This document shows positions 48,601-59,056 of a stretch of DNA of 64,000 nucleotides, piece after piece. Both the position numbers and the translations under genes were made by a program. The DNA is from Centroberyx gerrardi (lineage: Eukaryota > Chordata > Actinopteri > Beryciformes > Berycidae). The notes under the pieces are model-generated. The model made no database searches. It was not told where the DNA came from and saw nothing but the letters and a program-made list of their open reading frames with translations. How positions within the stretch are numbered: the stretch's first letter is position 1; each line of letters begins with the position of its first letter. The stretch spans positions 24,586,049-24,650,048 of the forward strand of contig NC_136000.1 in the NCBI RefSeq assembly GCF_048128805.1, written 5' to 3'.

Positions 48601-48880
48601 TGGAACCAAGAGAACTGATCTCTCCCTCCCATTAGCAGCTTAAATGACTCATTTGAGACGGATATATTTTTTGACAGCCTGTGCTTTCTCTCTTGCTGCG
48701 TTGCAGGACGTTCTCAAAGAGTGCCAGGAGCAGATTGAGCGTGTGTTGGTGAGCAGCCTGCGCGAGGGCCGGCAGCAGCAGCAGCAGCAGCAGCAGACGC
48801 AGCGAGGCTCCGGCGGCAAAGGCCTGGACGAGCTGGACCAGTCCTCCACCCCGACAGATGTCCGCGACGTCAACTTGTGA
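29132..48880 (+). CDS. ccnd2: Cyclin D2, five coding exons, 297 aa
   Basis: Joined exons are 29132-29326, 30723-30938, 34672-34831, 42337-42485 and 48707-48880. Cyclin D2 binds and activates CDK4/6 in the nucleus to phosphorylate Rb and drive G1-S. The N-terminus MELLCLE contains the Rb-binding LxCxE motif. The cyclin box begins around [15 protein letters not shown] (about residues 56-70) and covers exons 1-3. Lys111 in ASKLKET corresponds to cyclin D1 Lys112, used for CDK binding. The second cyclin fold spans late exon 3 to early exon 5. The C-terminus [11 protein letters not shown] keeps the Thr-Pro degron (Thr288, equivalent to human Thr280) that controls turnover. All introns begin GT and end AG and sit at the positions of the human gene. 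The protein is 8 residues longer than human CCND2 because of a polyglutamine insertion in exon 5. Cyclin D1 and D3 are excluded by the closer match of every exon to D2. In fish with two ccnd2 copies, the neighbouring fgf23 suggests the 'a' copy. Confidence 0.97.
29327..30722 (+). other. ccnd2: ccnd2 intron 1
   Basis: 1396 bp, GT..CAG. A/T-rich, with no recognisable repeat and no exon-like frame. Possible intronic regulatory sequence cannot be judged without comparison. Confidence 0.85.
30723..30938 (+). CDS. ccnd2: ccnd2 exon 2 (residues 66-137)
   Basis: 216 bp, acceptor TTCTGCAG, donor GTAAGC, phase 0 at both ends. Encodes the most conserved part of the cyclin box, from [12 protein letters not shown] to NSIRPQELL, including Lys111. 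Confidence 0.97.
34165..34208. repeat. (CA)n microsatellite
   Basis: CA run with two early single-base interruptions, in ccnd2 intron 2. Confidence 0.95.
34580..34667. repeat. (CT)n microsatellite forming the exon 3 polypyrimidine tract
   Basis: About 88 bases of CT with a few CCCT steps, ending four bases before the exon 3 acceptor (CACTAG). It therefore supplies the whole polypyrimidine tract of the ccnd2 exon 3 splice acceptor. Confidence 0.95.
34672..34831 (+). CDS. ccnd2: ccnd2 exon 3 (residues 138-190 and base 1 of codon 191)
   Basis: 160 bp, acceptor CACTAG, donor GTAGGA. Begins [19 protein letters not shown] and ends ALCAT plus the first base of an Asp codon completed in exon 4, as in the human gene. 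Confidence 0.97.
37180..37460. promoter_or_regulatory. Candidate intronic enhancer with POU octamer
   Basis: Non-repetitive sequence containing a perfect octamer ATGCAAAT (37296-37303), a TTAATTAATAA homeodomain-type word just upstream, a CAGGTG E-box near 37238 and a CATATG word near 37368. Regulatory function is inferred from motif density alone. Confidence 0.3.
40720..40750. promoter_or_regulatory. Paired inverted TCF/LEF sites
   Basis: ATCAAAG (40726-40732) and CTTTGAT (40742-40748) form an inverted pair separated by nine bases. Both match the TCF/LEF core. D-type cyclins are known Wnt/beta-catenin targets, so the pair is a plausible response element; this is unproven. Confidence 0.3.
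41537..41624. repeat. (CT)n compound microsatellite
   Basis: CT tract broken by CCCTCC, GTCCGT and CCTTG steps, preceded by a GT-rich stretch (41479-41518). Confidence 0.9.
41670..41715. promoter_or_regulatory. Candidate POU/Meis element
   Basis: ATTTGCAT (41680-41687, reverse complement of the octamer) is followed within seven bases by TGACAG (41694-41699), a Meis-type word. The surrounding sequence is non-repetitive. Function is inferred from motifs only. Confidence 0.3.
42337..42485 (+). CDS. ccnd2: ccnd2 exon 4 (end of codon 191 to residue 240)
   Basis: 149 bp, acceptor TAACAG, donor GTGAGT. Encodes [20 protein letters not shown] and on to ITNTEV, part of the C-terminal cyclin fold. Confidence 0.97.
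45622..45662. repeat. (GT)n microsatellite
   Basis: GT run of about 20 units in ccnd2 intron 4. Confidence 0.95.
48385..48625. mobile_element. TIR element, family A, copy 4 (ends lost)
   Basis: Internal words match the copies upstream of ccnd2 in order: AGTCTGAAAATCTTATTTTC, AACAAGTGAATAATCAGCCA, AGTGGGATGAGAT, TTTTCTAGAAACAAGGCAGA and AGCAGATCACTCCAC. The terminal inverted repeats are not evident. It ends about 80 bp before the exon 5 acceptor. Confidence 0.7.
48707..48880 (+). CDS. ccnd2: ccnd2 exon 5 (residues 241-297, stop)
   Basis: Acceptor GTTGCAG. Encodes [14 protein letters not shown], then eight glutamines from eight uninterrupted CAG codons (48773-48796), a Gly-rich linker, and the tail [17 protein letters not shown]. 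Stop TGA at 48878-48880. Confidence 0.97.
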   Translation, partial: DVLKECQEQIERVLVSSLREGRQQQQQQQQTQRGSGGKGLDELDQSSTPTDVRDVNL

Positions 48881-49555
48881 ACCACCAGGGGGCGGCGTTG
48901 CGCAGGATTTTAAAAAAAAGCAACATCAAAAAAATCTCTATTTTTTTGAAAGAAGAAAAAAAAACGACAAAACAACAAAAAAACATTTTAAAAACAAACA
49001 AGCCCTTGAGAGAAAGAGAAAAAAAATGCTTGCTAGTTTTTGTAGATTTCTATTTTTCCATACAAAAACACGTGCCCATGTATCATGAAATCAAAGCTAT
49101 CTTAGACAGAAAAAAAATAGATGTTCTACGATGTTCTACTCTAAAAAAGCGATGAATTTGATACGAGGAGAAGCTCTGTGGTGCCTTGGATATACAGAAG
49201 GGAAGCCAATCATATTTTGCATTCTGCTCTTGATTGTACAGTATGATCATTAAGTTATATCTTAACCATAGCTTGATAATGAGGCTTTTAAACCTAGAAA
49301 TGGGGAAACCATTTGAAAATTGCATATATGGGATCACAGTGGGGCTACCGTTTTTTTTTTCTCTGTTTTGTTTTTTTCTTAGTATTATCACTATTATGTT
49401 TTTGGCTGGTCTAAGAGAGGACACTTGTCGGAGCTCCTCAGACCGTGAGAAGGTCCTCTCCACGTCTCTGCTGTGTGTCGGAGACGCGACGGAGAGGAGG
49501 CATTGAGAACATAATGCTGAGAGCTAGTGGGTCCCAATTCCAGGGAAGAGACAGG

Positions 49556-49590
49556 ATTATTATTATTATTATTAATATTATTATTATTGA
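49556..49590. repeat. (TTA)n microsatellite in ccnd2 3' UTR
   Basis: About eleven TTA/ATT units with one TTAATA step. Confidence 0.9.
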
Positions 49591-49702
49591 ACATATTTTG
49601 GAATTCCGAGTAGTCGAGATCAATAAGCTCCTTTTGTCAGGCTGCTTGTTAGTGTGTGTCTGTGTTTGTATGTGCATGTGTGTGGGCCTGTTTGCATGCA
49701 TG

Positions 49703-49705
<3 letters not shown>

Positions 49706-49734
<29 letters not shown>
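49706..49734. repeat. (GT)n microsatellite in ccnd2 3' UTR
   Basis: Pure GT run of about 14 units within a longer GT-rich segment (49652-49768). Confidence 0.95.
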
Positions 49735-49738
<4 letters not shown>

Positions 49739-50901
49739 TGTGCGTGTGTGTCTGTATGTGTATGTGACTGCTATATGTGATCCTGTATCTATATCAGCAG
49801 TGTGCGTTCTAAGGCGTGAGGCACTTGAGCAAACATTCGAGTCATGTCAAAGACTTGCGGTTCGATATTAAAAGACTATGGAGCAAGCCGAGGCTACAGA
49901 TACTATGTCCGTCATTTTAACAGGGCATCTACGCTATGTCACTGCCTTCATGCGTTAACAATGTCTCATGGTTCGTTGTTGGCCAACAATAAACTCATGT
50001 GCATGGACTATGAGTGAGAAAGAAAACTAGTTAGAGAGAGAGAGAGGATATGAGTGAGGGGGGGCATCACTTGGAGCCCCTCATCTTTCCAAGAGCATTT
50101 TTCCTGAGGTGTTTCACCTCAAACTCAGAGGTCATTTTAGGTGTTTGTTGATCACTGCCATTCTATCAATTAAATATTACCAGATACTTCATTTTTCACA
50201 TTGTTACTATATGGTGTTTCCTTAGTTGTGAAAGGTGTTTTAGGCTGCTTTGAGTCTGGACAGAGGAGTTAATGGTCACACTTTCACACGTACAGCCACG
50301 TATGGCACATGTGAAAACAGAGGAAAGGACGATGTCTTGAAGAGAGTTGAGGCTTTTTTTTTAAAGTCTGGAGGACTTTGACTCCTCTGTGTTAGCGGCG
50401 AGGGAGCAGGGTGTGGTGCGGAGAGAATAAGGAAGAGAGAGGGACAGCAACTAGGAAGGCACTGTGGAGCTGTGGAGGGCACGGGACGGTAGGGCAGGGC
50501 AGGGGGGCTGGTAGAGGTGCAGGAGCTTGCTGCTGTGTAGGAGACGGGGATGATGTACGGCCAGTGGCTGGAAGATACCGAACAAAAGACGCCCAAAGGC
50601 CTCACGTTAAAACTTTGATATCTGCATATTTGGCTGGATTGAATCGACAGTAATTTCTCGTAACGGAGGTCTACAGTGACACGGCTAAGTGAAAAAAAAA
50701 AAAGAAAAGTTCTGGGTTTCCAAGTAAACGGAAAATAAACGAGGAACTAAGACTGTACGCTGCCAGATCATCGATTGAGGATGAACTTTTTTATTTTTTC
50801 GGGGGGGTTTTAGAGGAGTTACAGGAAGATAATATACTATCAATGCATCTGGAGTCCCACATAGGGTTGTTTCAGCTCCCCTATATGATTTCAATGGCAA
50901 A

Positions 50902-50908
50902 GCACTTT
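50902..50908 (+). promoter_or_regulatory. Candidate miR-17/20/93 seed match
   Basis: GCACTTT is a 7-mer match to the miR-17 family seed in the presumed ccnd2 3' UTR. Chance matches of this length are common. Confidence 0.3.
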
Positions 50909-52283
50909 GAAAACATGCTCCCCAAGAGACAAATGAAATGAAATACGGTGGGTGGGGATTGGAGATGAATGGATGTGTTCTATTTCCTTGTTAGCCTTTT
51001 CTTTGGTTTACTTTGTAGGGCTGGTTTCCCAATCGTCAGACGTACCCTTGTCAAGCAGGAGTCAAACTAAGAGGCTTATCGCAACTTATGATGAGAGGAC
51101 ATTCCCATCGAGAAAAAAAAAAAACATTCCGATTCAAATAAAGTGCAAGTTTAAGGGGAGTCTGACCTTTTCATGTAATTTGAACAAATACAAAAATGCC
51201 AATATGAATTGCAAAAACGCCTACATACAAAGTTCACTGATCGATGGATTTTTGTCTTTGTTTTATTTTCTTTCGGTCATCAAGAAATGAAATATTTGTT
51301 TTACTTGAATTTTTTTCTTTCCATTTTGATCTGCATCACAGCGACGAAACGTCACGCAGGCAACGAGCGACAAAGAAACGGTGGTCGTAACATCTAATAT
51401 TTGCACATGTTCCTCAGAGGGCAATGAGGTTTTAACTGTTAAGATAGACCAGAGCCTTTGTTCAAAACCACCTTAACTGATCGTCGCCGTGGTCGGTCAG
51501 TTTTTTTACGGCGCTGCCTTGTGTTTGCAAACTGTTCTACGTTGTGTAGTTCAGGCCTGCTGTCTGTCAGTCAACACCTCTCTCCCCTATGAGCTTTGCT
51601 GCTTCTATCAGATCATTGGCAAGGGGGTTTCGTAAGCCAGGCAGACGTCAGCGCAAAACAAGAGACAGATGATTTTTTTTGTTTTTTTTGTTTGTTTGTT
51701 TTTTTGGACACATGGTGTTGCCACAGCAAGGTGTTGTTGCCTTATGCTTGAGTTTTCATGAGGGTATGTTGACTTTGCTGAGTGTGCGTATGTCAGACTG
51801 AAGAAAAATGTGGGGATTTAATGTTTTAGTGAGTGAAATGTTTTCAGAGAAGCATCTTGGAGGAGCTTAACTGATAAAACTGGGCAATTTGATGACTCAC
51901 GCCAAAACATCCCCCCCCTTTTGAGCAATTGATACGACCCCTGAATTTTGCCTTATGTAAGCTCTCTCCCGAACATACTAGTTGTGATTTTTCTTTCCTG
52001 CGATTTACTGTTGCCTGTGTTATGTATTGAGACCACCTTTCAATTTGTGTTTGTTATGTTTTACGGGGTGACCAGACCCACAAAAGAGTTTTCTAAGATT
52101 TAGAGATACTGTATTCCAAAGTGAAGAGAGGACAGAGGAGGAGGTGTGAAGACATCAAGAAAAAAGTGTCAATATTTTTATTGAGTTATTGTTGTCTTTT
52201 TGCGCTGCTAAAAGCTATGAATTTGTTTCATTTCTTATATACAACAAAATAACATTACCTAGTTGTGATGTGTCACTTGAGTG

Positions 52284-52291
52284 TGCTGCTA
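52284..52291 (+). promoter_or_regulatory. Candidate miR-15/16/195 8-mer site
   Basis: TGCTGCTA is a full 8-mer match for the miR-15/16 family in an A/T-rich part of the ccnd2 3' UTR. D-type cyclin mRNAs are established targets of this family. Two weaker TGCTGCT 7-mers occur at 50528 and 51597. Confidence 0.45.
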
Positions 52292-52514
52292 TTTTATAAA
52301 CATTTGTATTATAATATAATTATTTTACTGCTTAAGAGATACATTCAGAAAACCGAAGTAGATGGTGATAGAAGAACATGAAATGAGTATTCGACTGGAA
52401 ATGTTCTTTGTACAGTTTGACAGTTTGCTTAGATAGCATGTCTCCTTTCCCCTCCTTTTTTTATCTATTTTGCTCTCCTTTTTCAGTCACATTCTGCATC
52501 AGTGGTATTTCCTA

Positions 52515-52521
52515 TACCTCA
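52515..52521 (+). promoter_or_regulatory. Candidate let-7 site
   Basis: TACCTCA is a 7mer-A1 match to let-7. A second copy lies at 53128-53134, about 25 bp before the poly(A) signal. Confidence 0.35.
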
Positions 52522-53127
52522 GGATTACTGGACAAAAAAAACAAAAACAAATCCATCACCTATACCTCTGCAGTTAGGGAGCCTGGAATGGAGAAGAATG
52601 GTACAGTGGGGGAAAAAAAAAAGAAATTCGCTTTATTGTGGATTATTCCTACTGTTCTGGCGGGGGAAACATCTTGCTCAGTGAGATGAGAAACAGGAAA
52701 TATGCAAGGCTTCCACCTGGACTGAACCTATATTGGAGGGGGGGCATGACGACATCGCAACACTTCCTTGGGGTGTTTATACCGTAGATAGTTCAAGCAT
52801 GTTCATATGTTCATGTTGGTGCTACATCTGACTTGTTTTGTGCGAGGGAGGGAAAACAGCATTCCTATGATGGCCAAAGTACAGTACTTGCTTTATACAC
52901 CACAATCACTCTGAATGTCAGTTGATATGGATTCTGTATGTGATAAAGATACGTTTTGGTCTGAAATATTGTGTGTGTGCCATTGTAACTGCCACAAAAT
53001 AATGGGTCGGCCTACACCTGTCACAACCAACCATAAATATCCTGATATCTGGAAGTTTCAATGGCGCAGATTTCCCTTTTAGTTGCCCCCCCCCCCCCTC
53101 CCCCCCTCCACTATAAATCATATCATG

Positions 53128-53134
53128 TACCTCA
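53128..53134 (+). promoter_or_regulatory. Candidate let-7 site near the ccnd2 3' end
   Basis: TACCTCA, a 7mer-A1 match, close to the end of the 3' UTR where microRNA sites tend to be effective. Confidence 0.35.
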
Positions 53135-53158
53135 ATGTCTGTTGCACAACCTCTGTTC

Positions 53159-53164
53159 AATAAA
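53159..53164 (+). terminator. ccnd2: ccnd2 distal poly(A) signal
   Basis: Canonical AATAAA in TTCAATAAACTTCTGC, followed by a CA-containing cleavage region (about 53180) and GT-rich sequence downstream. It is the last canonical signal before the intergenic DNA. Confidence 0.7.
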
Positions 53165-53185
53165 CTTCTGCTTTAAAGAGTGTGA

Positions 53186-54700
53186 CACCATATCAGTTCG
53201 CTGGTATTTCCCACGCCTGCTTTCCTTTTCATTTGTGTTTTGAATTGTTTGATTATCAATAGAATAGTTTGTGTGGGTGTGTTCATGTGCACATATTTGT
53301 ATGTGGTGTATGTGTGTGTGTGTACATAGCCAGTGATGCTACTACTGAAAGCTACACAAAGCAGCGATGACGAACATGGGACAATACGTTTTCCTCTGGT
53401 CAAGATATGAGGAAGACCAGTTATAAACACACCATGCAGAAGTGTACAACAAAAAACAATCAGAGGGATACTAAGCTCCCAATAGTCCTGTCTGGGCTGG
53501 GGAACATCTTAGAAGGCTAAATCAAGCGAAAGAGGCAAGAAGATCTGTATAAAAAATAAAAAAAACTTCATACATTATATTATCTGATCTATGACAGGTT
53601 AAGCTAAAAAAAAAAAAGAAATAAAGTCGGCACAATGTTCCTTAGATGTTATTATTTGGGAAATGATCCTCTATCATTAACCAACCTTGCTGTTCTAAGT
53701 TAGATCATAATTATTAAGCAGTAAGGTGTGAGGCCCTGCTCAATGCTGATTTCAGAGCAGCTAAGAGGCGTTGTTAGGCATGATGTGGAGCAGGGCCTCC
53801 AGGCTTTATTGCTTTCATTAGACAGGTAGCACACCATTATATTGAAAAGGAAAGAACACAACTGTTTGATAAATCTTTGATTTTTAATTGATAATAAGCA
53901 GGCTAATAAGATTAATAATGTACTTCTTCCGCCACGCAAAATAGTTCTTGAACAGTGACTAAACAAAGTGGTTAAGTAACACTTAAGTATGACTGATGAA
54001 TTTGGTCTGCGCATTAATATTTAAATTGACTGTATGGTCACGTGTATGCATATCGGGTATTTTACAAGTTTCCAACTTTACTCAGCCAATCAGAAATGAG
54101 GAATGAAATCAGAAATTAAATCAGAAATTATGTTTTTATAATTCATATTTAATATAGCCTAGCTGCAGTAAGCAAGGTTTACAAGGGGTTTATTATTATT
54201 ATTTTACAACGCCCAACATTACTCAGAAAAGTAGCCTAAAATGTTACTAATTTGGCTACTCGTAGCCTACTTATTTCAAACTCGTTACATTAGCCTACTC
54301 TTCCACTACACCCACAAAATTGGCAACTGTATCCACTCTTACCTTAAGAAATCGGGATAACTGAATCACCTCTCCTGCGGATAATCAGGGAAACCTTTCA
54401 CCGGGAAGAGGGAAACTTGTCTGCCACTTCTCATGCAAAGCTTCAAATGAAACAACGACCAGCAGGGCATGGTGGTGGTATGGAGACAGTTTTTGGATAA
54501 TTCAACTTCAACCTGATATTTGGGTGGGGTTACAACTTGAGTAAAAAACTTCAGTGAACAATGACAGTAGGCTGTAGTAGGCTACTATTAGTGGAACTGA
54601 AATGGTAATTCTTTATACTAGCTACTCATTACCGGTGAGAGTAATGCTATCACTGTAACGCGTTACCGGGCCAATACTGATTACCGGTGCAATTTAAAGC
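53186..54700. other. ccnd2-tigar intergenic region
   Basis: No exon supported. Contains a GT-rich patch near 53300 and A-runs near 53560 and 53610. The segment at about 54200-54690 has words (CGCCCAACATTACTCAGAAA, GTAACGCGTTACCGGGCCAA) that resemble a dispersed fish repeat with GTAACGCGTTAC motifs. Confidence 0.45.
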
Positions 54701-54838
54701 ACGTGGCTGGCCCAGATTTAGTGCGTCGACGTCACTGCGTCACCAACACGCTACGTCGTCCTCAGTTGACAGACACGGCAACTGAACTACCAGATAGTTA
54801 ATCCATCATAACTTCGTCGTTACCTCAATTTCCAAAGC
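54700..54838 (+). promoter_or_regulatory. tigar: tigar promoter and 5' UTR (approximate)
   Basis: This segment is richer in CpG than its flanks. CGACGTCAC (54727-54735) matches a CRE in seven of eight positions, and a second GCGTCACC half-site follows. There is no TATA box at a useful distance. The transcription start is not fixed. Confidence 0.4.
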
Positions 54839-54876
54839 ATGACATTGCTTACATTTGGGCTAACCATTGTTCGACA
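54839..54876 (+). CDS. tigar: tigar exon 1 (residues 1-12 and two bases of codon 13)
   Basis: 38 bp encoding MTLLTFGLTIVR plus CA, the first two bases of the catalytic His codon. Donor GTAAGT is ideal. It was too short to stand out as an ORF and was found by searching for a frame ending in the phase required by exon 2. Confidence 0.88.
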
Positions 54877-57800
54877 GTAAGTGCAGTTGATATAGTTTGT
54901 GTTGTGTGTGTTTAATGAAATGTAGTCGATACTTTCCCTAGAGCGGCTAGTGTCGAGGCTCGGACTGTCGCTGCCAGCCGCTTCAGGACCTGACTTGGTT
55001 TTAAAGTAACAATAATAAAAGGAACATATTGATATGTACATCGGTCTGAAAAATGAATAGCAAACACAAGCTGCCTGTGTATAGGCTATATATATAGTTT
55101 AAAAGCTGAAGTTAAACTTCTCGCATGGTATCGTGTACAGTTTGCTCTGAGCTGGTGTCACATTCCCCAGTGACAAGTCTCTAATAAGAATGGAGCTGCA
55201 CTGACAGAGAGAATAATTTTAAGCAGTAAGCTATTTATTTCAATACGGACAAAACGTTTTCTCCACTCTGGCCTTTATCAGTGTGCCTACTGTTTGTGGG
55301 TCACAGCTGAAACCATTCAACTCAAATTATATATATCATATCAAGATATATATATATATGTCATATCAAATGTGTTCACATAAATCAATGTTAACAATGT
55401 GCATATGAGAAATCATACAAGAAAAAATAATATAATAAATGATAACTCACTCCATATGTTTAAACAAAAATTGAAAACATACTTGTTTACCTTAGCTTAC
55501 AAATAGTAATACTGTCTACTTTTGCTTTGCCAATTTTCTTGTTTCTTCGATGTGATTTCTCTGTAACTTACATCCTGTTCTCTCTTTCTCAATACATTAA
55601 CTGGATACTATGTCACTTTTATCTGTTTTCTTTTGCCATCCTGTAAAGCACTTTGAGCTACTGTCCTTGTATGAAAGGTGCTCTATAAATAAAATTCATT
55701 ATCATTATCATGATCATAATGTGGCTACTGTAAGCATCAGGTGATGGTTCATAAATCAGCCTGGACAGAATGGAGGCACATATCCAACTTTTACTAAAAT
55801 ATCAGAGTGCTCAGCCATGTGACTATGAAAGAAACCCCGGGGCAGCAGGGTGGAGCGGGGAAACAGTCCCTCAGTCACAGGAACCAGTTTCAAGCATCCG
55901 CCCTGCTGAAGTGCCCTTGAGCAAGGCACTGAATCCCCACCAGCTCCAGTGCTGCTCTGTAGCTGAGCCTGACCTCTGACCTCCCTGTGGAGGGGGGAAG
56001 CAAAAGACAACATTCTCCAACCCGCTAGAAGAAAGCTGCTTCTCTCCACAGATATGATAACAGGCCCACAGGAAGTGAGCATGTGAAGGGTGAACAGTAG
56101 ACTTCATGAGCCTCGTTAACTGGTCAACCTGTTGAAGATGACATTACTTACTTTCCAACTGACTGCTCATCTTTTATCTCCTGCAGTGGGGAAACGCAGT
56201 ACAATAAAGATGGCCTGCTACAAGGTACAGTATGGTTGAAAGTATCATAACAAAGCAGACAGTAATAATGTGGAATCTGTGGCTTATTACTTTGCCCTCT
56301 AAAGCCTGCTGTTCATGCTTTCTCTCTCTCTGTCTTCCCCACCGTCTCCACCCAGGCCAGGCCATGGATACTTCCTTGTCGGAGATAGGGCTGCGGCAGG
56401 CGGAGGCTGCAGGCCAGTACCTTAAAGATGTCAAGTTCAGCAACGTCTTTGTCAGCGACATGCTGCGGGCCCGGCAGGTAACATGCTCTGCTTTCACACT
56501 GGGAATATGCTAAGGCTAAGATAATATCATTTATCACACAAACCTGAAAATGTACAGCAAATCAAAATGTGGGCCATCTTTATTTTACCATACAATGAAA
56601 TGTTAGATAGATAGATAGGTAGGTAGGTAGGTAGGTAGGTAGATAGATAGATAGATAGATAGATAGATTGATAGATTGATTGATATATTGATAGATAGAG
56701 TTATTGAGAGAGGTTTTGAGGTCATTCTGCTCTTCAATACAGTATGTCAGTGTGTAATGCAGATGATTGTGTATTCTGTCTTCCAGACTGTAGAAACCAT
56801 AATGAAACACAACAGCAGTTGTTCTGGTCTAGAAATGGTGTGTGACCCTTTACTCAAGGAGAGGGTGAGTGTTTGGTGTACATTTGCATAATGTATTCTA
56901 TTCAGTTGTGTGGCCTGAATGTTAAACCTGAACCCCGAGTCATCCAGTAAATGACTTGTCATTTCTCAGAGCTTTGGGATAGCAGAGGGGCGACCGGTGC
57001 AGGACATGAGAGACATGGCCAAGGCAGCTGGTCAGTCGTGTCCGGACTTCACCCCTCCAGGGGGGGAGACTCAAGAGCAGGTGAGGCTGAGGAAGAGTCT
57101 CTGTTTCTCTGTCATTTCATATGTTTAATATTTAAGTGTCTTGTTATTTCTTTCTCTCTCTGTCCCACTCAATGACTTTCTCCCTATCCCTCTCTCTATT
57201 TATTTCTCTCCCTTTCGGCTCTCTCTCCCTTCTTTTAGAAGCAAGTAGCCAGTTGTGATATATTCATATGGCTTGGCTTAACATAGTATAGCATGTCATG
57301 TTGTGCATGGCTAACATTTAGAATGAACTGCACACCATCAGAATTGGCGTCGGGATGCATGTGCACCACAGGCCAAGTTACAAAACCCAGTCGTCATGAG
57401 ACTTGTTGAAGTGGCTTGCTAAATGCCAGCTGGTGCCTCATTCATAGACACATAGCCTACTTGGATTTCATTGTCGACTAGACAGTAACATCATTTTCAG
57501 TTAGTAACCAAGTTGCCAGTGTTAGCCTGATTTATACAAATAAGTATAATAAATAAATAATACATTTCATTTATCAGTTACAAGTTGTACATTACCAACT
57601 TTTAGTTCCTGGCCTAATCAACAGATCAATGGCCTCTTTAATAGAAATGATTGAATCTATTTTAGTAGCAATCCACATCACCATCTTTATTTATAAAGCT
57701 TAAACTTGAACTGAAAAGGCGCTGGTGCTTGTGTAACCAGTGTACCAGGGCTGTAGCACTCCAGCCCAGTTTCGGTCTTAAGTCCAGTCTCAACACCACT

Positions 57801-59008
57801 TTTTTTTGATGTCTCAAGCTTGTGCGTTTGGGTGAAAAAAAAGTTCATGTATGAGGAATGTATAATTTATTGTTTGTGCTACACAAAAGCTGTTGCAAAG
57901 ATGTACAACATGTATCTGTTCTGAACTTCTGTCATTATACCTTTAAAAAATATCAACCTTACAAAAAATACTAAAACTAGAACTGAAACTTCTAAAATTA
58001 CTAAACCTACACTGAAAACAAAGTAAAACTAAACTGAAATTGAAATAAAAATTTAAAACTATATAAAAATAAAAACAAATGAAAATCCAAAATGATAACT
58101 CTGGTTCAATGCATTTATCCCTGAACAGAGAGCCACGAGATGTTTCTCTTGGCCACCTCGTGTTTTAGCCTCCACAAACTCTGTTCACCTCATAGCATCA
58201 GGGTGGGCCAACCATTAGTGAGCCATACCATTCTATCAGCACATGTGATATAAATCAGCAGTGACTCATCACATAGGATAAGCCTGTGTGTCCTGATACT
58301 AATGATGTCCCTAGCGGCTGCACTCTTTCATAGGAAAGGTGCTGACTGCCTTTCAGGTCACTCCTGACATACAGAATAGTATAATGATGATAAAGAAGCA
58401 TGCTACAGATTTATTTTGAATTGATTTATATGTTCTTGATTGAAGGAGACAGGACAACTTAGTTTAACTGAGTGGCTTTGCTGTGTTGTTTAAGTAAGCT
58501 GCTTAACTCACTTAACATTAGCACTGCTTTTCCTGTTAATGTGAAAAAAAAATATCTCGACACAAATTGCACGTTCTGCAGTGTTTTATACCTAACTGAT
58601 TTGACACGCAATCAAGTTGACTCCTGAAGGTTTCCAATGCAGCAACAACAACATCAGATCTGTACCGCATATGGTAATAACATTGAATTTGTATGTGCGT
58701 ATATATCCAGACTTGACTCCAGACTCCAGACTGGTTTCACCTGGTGCAAGGTACCCCAAGTACCACTAGGTGGCAGCATGCACTCATCTCCTCAGACGAC
58801 CGTCGGTTCTGCAAGGATGTGACTTGGTATCCCGGGGCCTCTCTGCATCCACATGCGTTTATTTCTTATGAATGTGGTCGGTTCGCTTGGTGTGAAATGA
58901 GTGGGATCAAAGTACATGCTCTTCTACCGTCACGCAATCATACAATGTTCGTCACTGCCCCTGATTAAAAAGTCACCACTTAGTTTTGTGTTACAGGCTG
59001 AGAGAGGT

Positions 59009-59056
<48 letters not shown>

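Larger units (their letters stand above)
42486..48706 (+). other. ccnd2: ccnd2 intron 4
   Basis: 6221 bp. Contains GT microsatellites (45622-45662, 47888-47920), GC-rich stretches at 43240-43600 and 44520-44860, and a truncated family A repeat at 48385-48625. No exon-like frame was accepted. Confidence 0.8.
48881..53185 (+). other. ccnd2: ccnd2 3' UTR (approximate end)
   Basis: About 4.3 kb from the stop codon to the last good poly(A) signal, in line with the long 3' UTR of vertebrate CCND2. It is A/T-rich, with an A-rich start (48909-49030), a TTA trinucleotide repeat (49556-49590), a GT repeat (49706-49734) and a C-run (53089-53108). Internal AATAAA words at 49988 and 51137 could give shorter transcripts. 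Confidence 0.7.
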
